Source of the DNA: Pseudomonas persica
GTDB lineage: Bacteria > Pseudomonadota > Gammaproteobacteria > Pseudomonadales > Pseudomonadaceae
DNA: 64,000 bases
Assembly: GCF_900291015.1 (NCBI RefSeq)
Contig: NZ_OLKL01000010.1
Location: forward strand, 62,367 to 126,366
Direction: 5' to 3'
Every line of letters starts with the position of its first letter. The stretch's first letter is position 1. Below are positions 25,997 through 34,491 of the stretch, one piece after another. The position numbers and the translations under genes were made by a program. Under the pieces are notes generated by a model that was not told the origin of the DNA, did no database searches, and was given only the letters and a program-made list of their open reading frames with translations.

Positions 25997-28408
25997 ATGA
26001 GGCGTCTCAGCCTTGCCCGTTATTGCCCTGGCCTGATGGTCCTGATGGCCCTGATGCTGGCGCTTGCCAGCCCGGCCTGGTCGGCCCCGGCCACGCCCTT
26101 GTCCAACCTGGCGGTTGCCGAAGCGCCCGTGCTGGATGAAAACGCCAGCTTCGAGCAACTGAGCGAGCGCCTGGACCAGATCCGTCAGGGTGTCTCCAAC
26201 GAGGCCAACGACGATCTGCTGTCGCAACTGCGCCTGGGCGCCATGCAGGTTCAGCGCCAAGCCGATGCGTTGACTGCCCTGCGCACCGCGGATGTAGAAA
26301 AAGTCGACGACCAGCTCAAGGTCATCGGCCCGGTCCAGCCGGACGAGGCCGCCACCCTGACCCAGCAGCGTAAAGCGTTGGAGGCCGAGAAGAAGGCCTT
26401 GGTAGCCCAGCAGGACCAGGCTGCCAAGCTGACTCAATCGGCCCGCGACCTGTCCACGCAAATCGTCAACCTGCGCCGCAGCCAGTTCAACTCGCAGATC
26501 ACCAGCCGCGCGGCCTCACCGCTGAGTCCGGCATTCTGGCAGAGCATCATTCGCCCCACCCAGGATGATGTGGGGCGCCTGCGTGACCTGCGTGGCGAGA
26601 CGGCCGATGCCATCGGCAGCGCCTTCAGCGCCGAGCATCGCTGGCTGTTCATTACCAGCCTGGTGGCGGCAGTCCTGGTCTGGACCTTGGTGCGCCGCGT
26701 GCTCGAGCGCTTGCTGGCCAACGCCATGGTCAGCTGGCTACCCGAAGGCCGCCTGCGCCGCAGTGCGTTGGCGCTGGGTGTGAGCCTGGCAACCCTGGGT
26801 ACCATCGCCGGCTCGGTCTCGCTGCTGCGGTGGGGGCTGGAGAGCAGCGCCGAGCTGGGCTCCGATATCGCCAGCCTGGCCAACCATGTGCTCGCCCTGG
26901 TGGTGTTCAGCGCCTTCATCACTGGCCTGGGCCGCGCCATGCTGATGCTGCAACGCCCGTCCTGGCGCTTGCCGCCGATCCACGACGAAGTGGCCAGTGC
27001 ACTGGGCTGGTTCCCCAAGGTGCTGGCGTTGGCGCTGATGGTCATGATGACCATGGAACGCATCAACAGCGTGATCGGTGCCAGCCTGGCGCTGACCGTA
27101 GCGGTCAACGGCCTGACCGCGCTGGTAGTGGCGGTCACCTTCGCCTGTGCGTTGCTGCGTTACCGCCGCACCCTGCGCAAGCATGACCTGGAGCGCCCCA
27201 CCGGCCTGGCCGGGTTGATCCCGTTCGTGATGGTGATCTGGCTGACGCTGATCCTGCTGGCCCTGCTCACCGGTTACCTGACACTCGCCTACTTCCTTAC
27301 TGCCAAGCTGCTGTGGGTCAGCCTGGTGGTCACTTGTGCCTACCTGCTGACCACCTTCTTTGGCGACCTGTGCGAAACCCTGCTGTCGCCCCGCCAACCC
27401 GGCGGCCTGGCGCTGGCCTCGACCCTGGGCCTGGCGCCACGTCACCAGGCCCAGGCCAGCACCATCCTGGCCGGCATCGGCCGTACCGTGGTGCTGTTCC
27501 TGGCGCTGCTGCTGGCCCTGATGCCGTCGGGCACCAGCCCCAGCGAGCTGCTACTGAGCCTGGGTGATTGGGACGGTACCGGCGGCAAGCTGCTCGGCAA
27601 CATGAACATTGTCCCCCAGGACATCCTGTTGGCGCTGGTGATGTTCTTCGGTGGCCTGTTCGCCATCCGCGTGGTCAAGCGCTGGCTGAGCGATCGCCTG
27701 CTGCCGGAAACCGACATGGACGCCGGCATGCGTGCCTCGCTGGTGACGCTGGTGGGTTACCTGGGCTTCATCTTCCTGGCCATGCTGGTGATGTCGACCC
27801 TGCGCATCAACCTCACCAGCCTGACCTGGGTGGTCAGTGCCCTGTCGGTGGGTATCGGTTTCGGCTTGCAGCAGATCGTGCAGAACTTCATCTCCGGCCT
27901 GATCCTGTTGACCGAGCGCCCGGTCAAGGTGGGCGACTGGGTCAGCCTGGCGGGCGTCGAGGGCGATATTCGCCGTATCAACGTGCGCGCCACCGAGATC
28001 CAGATGTCCGACCGTTCGACGGTTATCGTGCCCAACTCGCAGTTCATTTCCCAGAACGTGCGCAACGTGACCATGGGCAATGCCTTGGGCGTGGTCGGCA
28101 TTACGCTGACGCTGCCGCTGGAGACCGATGCCAACCACGTGCGTGAACTGCTGCTGGCGGCGTACCAGGAGCACGAGGCAATTCTGGATGCGCCGGCCAC
28201 GTCGGTGTCGTTCAAGGATCTGACCAGCAGCGGCATGGTGATTGGGGTGAGTGGATACGTAGCGGGGCCGCGGCAGGTCTCCGGTACCCGCAGCGACCTG
28301 CTGTTCACCATCCTTGGGCGCTTGCGTGATGAAGGCATTGCCTTGTCTTCGCCGCAGAGCATGGTGTTGGTGCAAGAGAACGGGCGCCCGGCTGACGAGT
28401 CGGCGTGA
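25997..28408 (+). CDS. large MscS-family mechanosensitive channel with DUF3772 domain
   Basis: An 803-residue protein with a signal peptide (ALASPAWSA then P), a periplasmic DUF3772 region (about 40-190, with the heptad-like ATLTQQRKALEAEKKALVAQ), several membrane spans (about 205-560), then the MscS core: pore helix ALSVGIGFGLQQIVQNFISG and beta domain ERPVKVGDWVSL and VIVPNSQFISQNV. It should open under membrane tension and protect from osmotic downshock. Ribosome site AAGAGGA precedes the start. Monocistronic, followed by a REP. Confidence 0.9.
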   Translation: MRRLSLARYCPGLMVLMALMLALASPAWSAPATPLSNLAVAEAPVLDENASFEQLSERLDQIRQGVSNEANDDLLSQLRLGAMQVQRQADALTALRTADVEKVDDQLKVIGPVQPDEAATLTQQRKALEAEKKALVAQQDQAAKLTQSARDLSTQIVNLRRSQFNSQITSRAASPLSPAFWQSIIRPTQDDVGRLRDLRGETADAIGSAFSAEHRWLFITSLVAAVLVWTLVRRVLERLLANAMVSWLPEGRLRRSALALGVSLATLGTIAGSVSLLRWGLESSAELGSDIASLANHVLALVVFSAFITGLGRAMLMLQRPSWRLPPIHDEVASALGWFPKVLALALMVMMTMERINSVIGASLALTVAVNGLTALVVAVTFACALLRYRRTLRKHDLERPTGLAGLIPFVMVIWLTLILLALLTGYLTLAYFLTAKLLWVSLVVTCAYLLTTFFGDLCETLLSPRQPGGLALASTLGLAPRHQAQASTILAGIGRTVVLFLALLLALMPSGTSPSELLLSLGDWDGTGGKLLGNMNIVPQDILLALVMFFGGLFAIRVVKRWLSDRLLPETDMDAGMRASLVTLVGYLGFIFLAMLVMSTLRINLTSLTWVVSALSVGIGFGLQQIVQNFISGLILLTERPVKVGDWVSLAGVEGDIRRINVRATEIQMSDRSTVIVPNSQFISQNVRNVTMGNALGVVGITLTLPLETDANHVRELLLAAYQEHEAILDAPATSVSFKDLTSSGMVIGVSGYVAGPRQVSGTRSDLLFTILGRLRDEGIALSSPQSMVLVQENGRPADESA

Positions 28409-28410
28409 AG

Positions 28411-28472
28411 CCAATCGCCGGCAAGCCAGCTCCCACAAGGACCGCGTCGAGAGCTGACGAGTCGGCGATTGG
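28411..28472. repeat. REP element
   Basis: CCAATCGCCGGCAAGCCAGC TCCCACAAGG with a degraded partner ending GTCGGCGATTGGG. It lies between convergent genes (the channel and the DUF3422 gene). Confidence 0.65.
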
Positions 28473-28493
28473 GCTGCAAAGCAGCCCCTTGCC

Positions 28494-29711
28494 TCAATGC
28501 TGCTTGGCCTGCCTGATCCGCAGCAAGATCACCAGCAACACCAGCAGCACAGGCGGCGCCATGGCCAACAGCCCATCCCGCGCCGTCAGCCCCAGCCCCA
28601 GCACATTCAGCCCGCCGTACAGCAGCTTGAACAAGTTCAGCAGGTAATAGGTGATGGCAATGATCGACAGCCCCTCCACCGCCCGCTGGATCTTCACCTG
28701 GGCATCGGCCCGGGCATTGAGGCTGCGCAGGATCTCGGCGTTCTGTTCTTCCATCTCCACCTGTACCCGCGCCTGCAACAGGTCGCCCAGATTGGCCACA
28801 TTCTTCGCCAACTGCTCCAGGCGCTGCTCGGTGGCCGCGCAGTAGCGCACGGTCGGCTTGAACCGACGTTCGATGAACACCCCCAGGCGCTGGCAGTCGC
28901 CCACATGGTTTTCCCGCAGCTCGCCCAGGCGCTCGAACACCAGTTGCGCATAGGCTTGCGTGGCGCCGAAGCGGTGGCGGGTTTTCACCGTGCGGCTGAC
29001 CACCTGGCGTGACAGGTGGGCAATGGCTTCCAGCAACCCTTTGGAATCATGGCCATCGACCCCGGCACTGCGTTCCGAGAGGCTGACCAGGGTCTTGTCG
29101 AAGGCATCCAGTTCCTGGCTCAGGTCCTTGGCCGTGGTCAGGGTCAGCGAGGCCATCATGCGGTAGGTCTCGATCTCCAGCAGGCGGCGGATCATGCGGC
29201 CCTGGCGGTAGGCATTGAGGCGCCGGTTGATGAACAGGAAGCGGTTGGTGCCGTCCTCGGTCAGGCGAAAATCGCTCCACACCACCGCATCGCCACCGCC
29301 GACGCAGGAGCCGCACGGGTCCTTGAAACCGTATTGGGGCAGGTCCAGTTCGTGTTCGTCACGGACCAGCACCTGCACCGCGTTGATCACCTGCGCCGCT
29401 TGCGGGGCGATAGCCTCGGCCAGCACCGGCGGCAGCGTTTGCCACTCGGTGTCGGCGGCAGTGCAGGGCACCACCAGGGTCAGGGTGAAGAACTCGGTGT
29501 GCCGCTCCCACTTGAACGGATGGCCATCCAGGCGGGTGATGCCCTGGGCGGCTGCGGTGTCCAGGGCATCCGGGCAGCAGCGTTGCAGCAGTGCCGCACA
29601 GGCAGCATCGCCGCCGAGCAGGGCGAGGTGGAAGACCTGCGCCGGGCCGTCGAAATACAGCGACGGGCGGGCGTGCAGTTCATTGTGCAAGGCGGTGCGT
29701 TGAGGGTGCAT
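28494..29711 (-). CDS. DUF3422 family membrane-anchored protein
   Basis: A 405-residue protein whose start MHPQRTALHNELHARPSLYF is the signature of DUF3422. The middle is soluble with KWERHTEFFTLTLVVP and a long helical section; two hydrophobic segments near the C-terminus (GLSIIAITYYLLNLFKLLYG and LLAMAPPVLLVLLVILLRI) anchor it in the inner membrane. Function unknown. No operon partner. Confidence 0.85.
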   Translation of the reverse strand: MHPQRTALHNELHARPSLYFDGPAQVFHLALLGGDAACAALLQRCCPDALDTAAAQGITRLDGHPFKWERHTEFFTLTLVVPCTAADTEWQTLPPVLAEAIAPQAAQVINAVQVLVRDEHELDLPQYGFKDPCGSCVGGGDAVVWSDFRLTEDGTNRFLFINRRLNAYRQGRMIRRLLEIETYRMMASLTLTTAKDLSQELDAFDKTLVSLSERSAGVDGHDSKGLLEAIAHLSRQVVSRTVKTRHRFGATQAYAQLVFERLGELRENHVGDCQRLGVFIERRFKPTVRYCAATEQRLEQLAKNVANLGDLLQARVQVEMEEQNAEILRSLNARADAQVKIQRAVEGLSIIAITYYLLNLFKLLYGGLNVLGLGLTARDGLLAMAPPVLLVLLVILLRIRQAKQH

Positions 29712-29810
29712 GGGTGGTCCGGCCTGGTGTTGTGATTGTGGGGGTACCAGGAAGTGGGACTTTGCGGGGGAACGGGAAAGTCACGCGGGTGGGCGTTTTG
29801 TGTTGCCTGT

Positions 29811-30102
29811 GCCGGCCCCTTCGCGGGCACACCCGCTCCCACAAGTACGGCACCGCCCTTGAGTACTGTGCTGTACCTGTGGGAGATCGCCCAGTCCTTT
29901 GGGCTGCGCTGTCGCGTAGAGAACTGAATTCGCAAGCGGTACGCGTACCCTGTGGGAGCGGCTTTAGCCGCGAAGAATCCAACGCGGTGCATGGCACCGG
30001 CTGCGCCGGTGTTCGCGGCTAAAGCCGCTCCCACAGAGTCCCTGCTAAATCAATGATCTATGTGTTTTTCTATGAGAGCGGGCGTGCCCGCGAAGAGGCC
30101 GG
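29811..30102. repeat. cluster of REP elements
   Basis: At least three REP units: CGCGGGCACACCCGCTCCCACA (29822 on), a perfect inverted pair CTGTGGGAGCGGCTTTAGCC and GGCTAAAGCCGCTCCCACAG around 29950-30038, and GAGCGGGCGTGCCCGCGAAGAGGCCGG at the right end. Between the first two lies a copy of a different dispersed repeat (29897). The cluster fills the gene-free stretch between the DUF3422 gene and the DUF3077-like gene; nothing else is seen there. Confidence 0.8.
29897..29937 (+). repeat. non-REP dispersed repeat, copy 1
   Basis: A 41-base element (CTTTGGGC.GCGCTGTCG..TAGAGAACTGA.TTCG.AAGC) that matches 36 of 41 bases of an inverted copy at 34366-34406. Both copies abut a CTGTGGGAGCGG half-REP. 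Confidence 0.65.
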
Positions 30103-30126
30103 TGAATCCGGCATCGATGTCAGGTC

Positions 30127-30372
30127 TTACTCACGGTTCAACAGCAACAGGTTGAGCGCCCGGGTCATCTGCACGTTATGCACGGTATTGACCAGCAACC
30201 CGACGCCTGGTTCGCCAGCATTGGCGCAGATGTATTCGTCGAGGGTGTCCTCGATGCCGAGCAGCAACTGCGAGATGTATCGCAGCGCCTCGGGGGAGGG
30301 CAGGTCGTTGTTGATGGTGTAGAACGGGCTGGAGCCAGGTTTTACAGGTGGGTCGGGTACAAGTTTCTTCAT
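30127..30372 (-). CDS. small DUF3077/DUF6124-like protein, 81 aa
   Basis: An 81-residue soluble protein, start MKKLVPDPPVKPGSSPFYTI after AGGTGA. The N-terminal KKLVPDPP followed by SPFYTIN and a helix with EALRYISQLLLGIEDTLDEY is the pattern of the small Pseudomonas proteins annotated DUF3077 or DUF6124. The C-terminus (VHNVQMTRALNLLLLNRE) is helical. Function unknown. Its mRNA should begin near 30561, giving a leader of about 190 bases that can fold extensively and occlude the ribosome site, so translation is probably regulated. Confidence 0.75.
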   Translation of the reverse strand: MKKLVPDPPVKPGSSPFYTINNDLPSPEALRYISQLLLGIEDTLDEYICANAGEPGVGLLVNTVHNVQMTRALNLLLLNRE

Positions 30373-30561
30373 AGCGTTCACCTAGGTCGGTCAGGAGCTA
30401 CCGCCCATTCCCTCTCACAGGATTGGGTGGCAGCTGTACGCGGAGTGAGAGACCGGAGACCTAGGAACCCGGCCAGGACGAAGCCTGCCCGCGCACAGCT
30501 ACCGCTGAGGTTGCAACTAGATCAACACGGGCTCTCACACTCGGTCGCCATTTGTGACGAC
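30373..30561 (-). promoter_or_regulatory. candidate structured RNA leader of the DUF3077-like gene
   Basis: Elements seen (plus-strand positions): hairpin 30401-30411/30420-30430; long helix 30432-30443/30489-30500 (AGCTGT, CGCGG with CCGCG, ACAGCT; the intervening A-C becomes U-G in the minus-strand RNA); inner CCGG/CCGG hairpin (30453-30456/30469-30472) whose loop displays CCTAGG. That loop (30459-30465) is perfectly complementary to 30381-30387 at the ribosome site. The first hairpin loop CTCTCAC (30412-30418) is complementary to GTGAGAG (30445-30451), which can instead pair with a second CTCTCAC at 30532-30538. The rest of the gap to 30756 shows only the promoter. Confidence 0.5.
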
Positions 30562-30567
30562 CCGGGG

Positions 30568-30596
30568 AAATTAGCCCTGATGCTCATCTTCAACAA
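30568..30596 (-). promoter_or_regulatory. sigma70-type promoter for the structured leader
   Basis: Minus-strand TTGTTG (30591-30596), 17-base spacer, TAATTT (30568-30573). Transcription would start just before the first leader element. Confidence 0.5.
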
Positions 30597-30756
30597 CAGA
30601 GAAACGGCTGCTGCGCGGGTAGGATAATTCCCAAGCTACTTCTATCTGAAGCATTTGGTTTCAGGTTGGGAAAAGTCTTACGGATGTCAGGGGGCCTGGC
30701 TTGAATTTTGTGGCGGCGCTTGATCTGACAGACGCTGAAAATCTCTCGGCGAACCC

Positions 30757-32187
30757 CTAGCCCAAACACCGCGTCACATGCTTCACCGACTGGTAGGCCG
30801 ACAACCCCCAAGGCCCCAGCTCACGCCCGATCCCGCTACCCTTGGTGCCACCCCACGAGGTCTCGACGAACACCGCCTGCACCGAGTTGATCCACACATG
30901 GCCAACCTCCAGCGCATCGGCCACCCGCTCTGCGCGCTGCAGGTCGGCGGAGCACACCGTCGCCACCAGCCCGAAACGGCTGTCGTTGGCTTCGGCAATC
31001 GCCTGTTCCTCGGTCGCAAAACGCCGTGCGCACAGCACCGGGCCAAAGATTTCCTCGGTCCACAGGCGGCTGTCTTGCGGCACATCGGCATACAGCGTCG
31101 GGCTGACGAACCAGCCGTCCCGGTCCAGCGCCTTGCCCCCGGCCAGGCACTGCAGGCCTTCTTCCCGCGCGGTGGCAAAGTAGCTGACCACCTTCAACCA
31201 CTGCGCCTGGCTGGTCAGTGGTCCCATGTCGACCTCTTCGGCCAACGGGTTACCGACCCGCAGCTTTTCCAGTGCCGCCTGCAAGCGCGGTAGCAGCGCA
31301 TCGGCAATGCCGTCCTGCACCAGCAGCCGCGAAGTGGCCGAGCACATCTGCCCGGCGTTCCAGGTGATACCGGCGACGATCCATTCCACCGCCTGGTCGA
31401 CATCGCAATCATCGAACACCACGATCGCCGACTTGCCACCCAGTTCCAGCGTCACCGGCCGGCACTGTGCCGACGCACTGCGCATCACCTGGCTGCCGAC
31501 GCTGTTGCTGCCGGTGAACGACAGTTTGTCCAGGCCATTGTGGTTGCTCAGTGCGGCACCGGTCTCGGCCTTGCCGTTGACGATGTTCAACACCCCGGCC
31601 GGCAGGCCCAGGCTGTCGGCGATCTGGCCGTAGCTCTGCTCGATCAGCGGGGTGACTTCCGACGGCTTGAGCACCACGGTGCAACCGGCGGCCAGGGCCG
31701 GGGCCAGCTTCCAGGCGCTGGTCACCAGCGGGAAGTTCCACGGCACGATCAGGCCGACCACGCCCACCGGCTCCAGGCGAGTGCGCGCGGTGAAACCCGC
31801 TGCAGCCAATGGTACGTCACGGTTCTTCGATGGCAGTTGCTCGGCCAGTGCGGCGTAGTAGCTGAAGGTGGCGATGGCGTCGTCCAGGTCGATTTCCGCT
31901 TCGTGACGTGGCTTGCCGTTGTTGCGCATCTGCAAGGTGATCAGCGCTTCGCGGCGCTGGCCGAGTTGCTCGGCAAAACCGTGCAGGTAGGCAGCGCGCT
32001 CGTTCGCACTGGTGGTTTTCCAGGCGGGCAAGGCGCCACGGGCAGCGCTCACGGCTTGGTCGACCTGGGCGACGCTGGCCGCCATCAGTTCGGCGAACGG
32101 TTGCCCCAGCGCCGGGTCATTGACGCTGATGCAGTCGCTGCCCTGGCCTTCGACCCAGCGGCCGGCGATGTAGTGGGTAGTGGTCAT
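30757..32187 (-). CDS. NAD(P)-dependent aldehyde dehydrogenase (betaine-aldehyde-dehydrogenase-like)
   Basis: A 476-residue ALDH-superfamily enzyme. Visible: PWNFPLVTSAWKLAPALAAG, FTGSNSVGSQVM, the Glu motif LELGGKSAIVV, the catalytic Cys region NAGQMCSATSRLLVQ and EEIFGPVL. C-terminal WGGTKGSGIGRELG resembles betaine and gamma-aminobutyraldehyde dehydrogenases. It oxidises an aldehyde to the acid; the substrate is not evident. Last gene of an operon with an NCS1 permease (13 bases upstream) and an NTF2-like protein, suggesting catabolism of an imported nitrogen compound. Confidence 0.88.
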   Translation of the reverse strand: MTTTHYIAGRWVEGQGSDCISVNDPALGQPFAELMAASVAQVDQAVSAARGALPAWKTTSANERAAYLHGFAEQLGQRREALITLQMRNNGKPRHEAEIDLDDAIATFSYYAALAEQLPSKNRDVPLAAAGFTARTRLEPVGVVGLIVPWNFPLVTSAWKLAPALAAGCTVVLKPSEVTPLIEQSYGQIADSLGLPAGVLNIVNGKAETGAALSNHNGLDKLSFTGSNSVGSQVMRSASAQCRPVTLELGGKSAIVVFDDCDVDQAVEWIVAGITWNAGQMCSATSRLLVQDGIADALLPRLQAALEKLRVGNPLAEEVDMGPLTSQAQWLKVVSYFATAREEGLQCLAGGKALDRDGWFVSPTLYADVPQDSRLWTEEIFGPVLCARRFATEEQAIAEANDSRFGLVATVCSADLQRAERVADALEVGHVWINSVQAVFVETSWGGTKGSGIGRELGPWGLSAYQSVKHVTRCLG

Positions 32188-32200
32188 GGTCGGTTTCCAG

Positions 32201-33700
32201 TCAGGTCATTTCGGCAGTGGTTACCGGCGTGTGCGCGGCGCTTTTGCAACGCACCCAACGCGGGCCCTGGGGGCCATACACGCCAGCAGGTTCGGGGAAC
32301 AGGTTGAGCAGCAGCAGGTACAGCGCGCCGGCCAGCCCCAAGGTGACCGGCAGGCTCAGGTCGATGCCACCGGCCAGGTCGCCCAACGGGCCGACGAACT
32401 GCCCTGGCAGGTTGACGAAGCACAGGCCGACCGCCGCGCTGGGGATCCACGCCCCCATGCCGCGCCAGTTCCAGCCATGCAGGAACCAGTAGTGGCCGCC
32501 ACGCTGGCCGCGGGTGAACACCTGCAGGTCGTCGGCATGGTAGAAGCCGCGGCGGGTGATCAGGCCGAGGATCATGATCACCATCCACGGGCTGGTGCAG
32601 GTGATGATCAGCACGGCGAAGGTCGACACGCTCTGCACCAGGTTGAAGGTGAAGCGGCCGATGAAGATGAAGCCGATCGCCAGCACACCGATCAGCAGTG
32701 TGGCGCCGGCACGGCTGAGCAGGCGTGGGAACACGCTGGACATGTCCAGGCCGGTGCCGTACAGCGCGGTGGTGCCGGTGGACATGCCACCGATCACCGC
32801 AATCAGGCACACCGGCAGGAAGAACCAGCTTGGCGCCACCGCCAGCAGGCCGCCGACGTAGTTGTTGGCGGCGATGTAGTCCGGTGCCTGGGTGGCCACC
32901 AGGGTGGCGGTGCACAGGCCGAACAGGAACGGGATCAGGGTCGCGCCCTGGGCCGCGATCACCGCCAGCATGATGCGCGCCTTGGGTGTTTCACGCGGGA
33001 TGTAGCGCGACCAGTCGCCGAGGAACGCACCGAACGACACCGGGTTGCTCATGGCCAGGATCGCCGCGCCGACGAAGGCTGCCCAGAAGCCCGCCTGGCC
33101 GAGGTTGACGCTGCCCGCGTAACCGGCATCGAACGGCCCGGCAAAGGCAACGATGCCCAGCAGGAACAGCAGGCTTGAGGCCCACACGGCAACTTTGTTG
33201 ACCCACAGCATGAAGCGGAAGCCGAAGATGCACACCACCAGTACCAGCACCGCGAACAGGCCGTAGGCCAGGCCCAGGGTCAGGTCGGTTTCCGGCAGGC
33301 CAGCCAGGCGCTTGGCGCCGCCAACCAGGGCGTCGCCCGAACTCCACACCGACAGCGAGAAGAACGCCACCGCGGTGAGCAGCGACAGGAACGAGCCGAC
33401 GATGCGCCCGTGCACGCCAAAGTGCGCGCCCGACGACACTGCGTTATTGGTGCCATTGAGCGCGCCGAACAGGCCCATGGGCGCGAGGATCAGCGCGCCG
33501 ACGCCGACGCCGAGCAGGATCGCCCACATACCGGCCTGGAACGACAGCCCGAACAGCACCGGGAAGCTGCCCAGCACGGCCGTGGCGAAGGTATTGGCGC
33601 CGCCGAAGATCAGGCGGAACAGGTCCAGCGGGGAGGCGTCGCGTTGATCGTCGGGGATCTGTTCGACGCCGTTGGTCTCGATACCGGTCGAGTGGCTCAT
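32201..33700 (-). CDS. NCS1-family purine/cytosine permease
   Basis: A 499-residue transporter with about 12 spans, starting after TGGAGCATCACC. The N-terminal region IFGGANTFATAVLGSFPVLF and GVGVGALILAPMGLFGALNG matches the cytosine/purine (CodB-like) branch of NCS1, and AILAMSNPVSFGAFLGDWSR is the conserved central segment. It should import a nucleobase-like or hydantoin-like compound with H+ or Na+. It lies between the NTF2-like gene and the ALDH gene and is probably cotranscribed with both. Confidence 0.85.
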   Translation of the reverse strand: MSHSTGIETNGVEQIPDDQRDASPLDLFRLIFGGANTFATAVLGSFPVLFGLSFQAGMWAILLGVGVGALILAPMGLFGALNGTNNAVSSGAHFGVHGRIVGSFLSLLTAVAFFSLSVWSSGDALVGGAKRLAGLPETDLTLGLAYGLFAVLVLVVCIFGFRFMLWVNKVAVWASSLLFLLGIVAFAGPFDAGYAGSVNLGQAGFWAAFVGAAILAMSNPVSFGAFLGDWSRYIPRETPKARIMLAVIAAQGATLIPFLFGLCTATLVATQAPDYIAANNYVGGLLAVAPSWFFLPVCLIAVIGGMSTGTTALYGTGLDMSSVFPRLLSRAGATLLIGVLAIGFIFIGRFTFNLVQSVSTFAVLIITCTSPWMVIMILGLITRRGFYHADDLQVFTRGQRGGHYWFLHGWNWRGMGAWIPSAAVGLCFVNLPGQFVGPLGDLAGGIDLSLPVTLGLAGALYLLLLNLFPEPAGVYGPQGPRWVRCKSAAHTPVTTAEMT

Positions 33701-33796
33701 GGTGATGCTCCAGCGCGGTTGTTGTGGGCCGGCGCAGTGCGCGGGCCTTCTTGTGGGGGCGATGGCAGGGCGGCAGGGCCGCGTGAAAAAAGTTGA

Positions 33797-34186
33797 TCAG
33801 GCCGGTGAAACGACCGACAGGTGCTCGTGGCAGGCCAGCCACTGTTCGCCGTGGCGGCGGAAGATGATGGTCTCGCGCTCGCTCAACTGGTGTTCTGCGC
33901 CGGCAATACGGATGTGCGTGGCCACATCGTGCATGAAGATCGCCACGTCGCCTTGCAGGCTCACCTGGGCATTGCCTGATTCGCAGGCGAGCACGGCAAA
34001 ACCGTCGGCCTGCCACAGGGCCCAGAGTTGTTCGTAGGCACGGCGCGACAGCAGCGGTTGCGGCAGGGTGTGGAAAAGGAAGCTGGCGTCTTCGCTGAAG
34101 CAGGCGAAATAGCGGGCGGTGTCGTTGCTGGCGAACGCGGCAACGAGGTCGGCGGCGGCTTGCCGTACCTGGAGTGTCTGGTCCAC
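33797..34186 (-). CDS. NTF2-like (SnoaL-type) small protein
   Basis: A 129-residue cone-fold protein starting with GTG (MDQTLQVRQAAADLVAAFAS) after GTGAGG. ARYFACFSEDASFLFHT near the N-terminus, GDVAIFMHDVATHIRIAGAE and ERETIIFRRHGEQWLACHEH near the C-terminus match the SnoaL-like calcium/calmodulin-kinase association group. Such proteins are small enzymes or ligand binders. It is the first gene of the permease/ALDH operon and may act on the same substrate. Confidence 0.8.
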   Translation of the reverse strand: MDQTLQVRQAAADLVAAFASNDTARYFACFSEDASFLFHTLPQPLLSRRAYEQLWALWQADGFAVLACESGNAQVSLQGDVAIFMHDVATHIRIAGAEHQLSERETIIFRRHGEQWLACHEHLSVVSPA

Positions 34187-34365
34187 GGGAGTGGCCTCAC
34201 GGTTCTTGTGATTGTGGTGAAGCGATTCTGGTGGCGGTTGGCGAGGGGAAAAATCGCTGCGGGCAAATAATCAGTTCAGGAATTTGTGAAGTGATGGCTG
34301 CGCTTTCTTTGCCCTCGTGGGATGCGTGGATCAAGGTCTTGGCAGGGACCCTGTGGGAGCGGACT

Positions 34366-34406
34366 GCTTACGAACTCAGTTCTCTAGACGACAGCGCCGC
34401 CCAAAG
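34366..34406 (-). repeat. non-REP dispersed repeat, copy 2
   Basis: Inverted copy of the 41-base element at 29897-29937 (36 of 41 identical), next to a half-REP CCTGTGGGAGCGG. The gap between the divergent NTF2-like and YcaC genes otherwise shows nothing I can name. Confidence 0.65.
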
Positions 34407-34491
34407 GGCTGCGATCTGACTGACGGCCTCCTCCAGCCCTCATCCTTGCCTACGCTGATATTCCCAACCCGCTACAGCAAGGAGATCTGTC

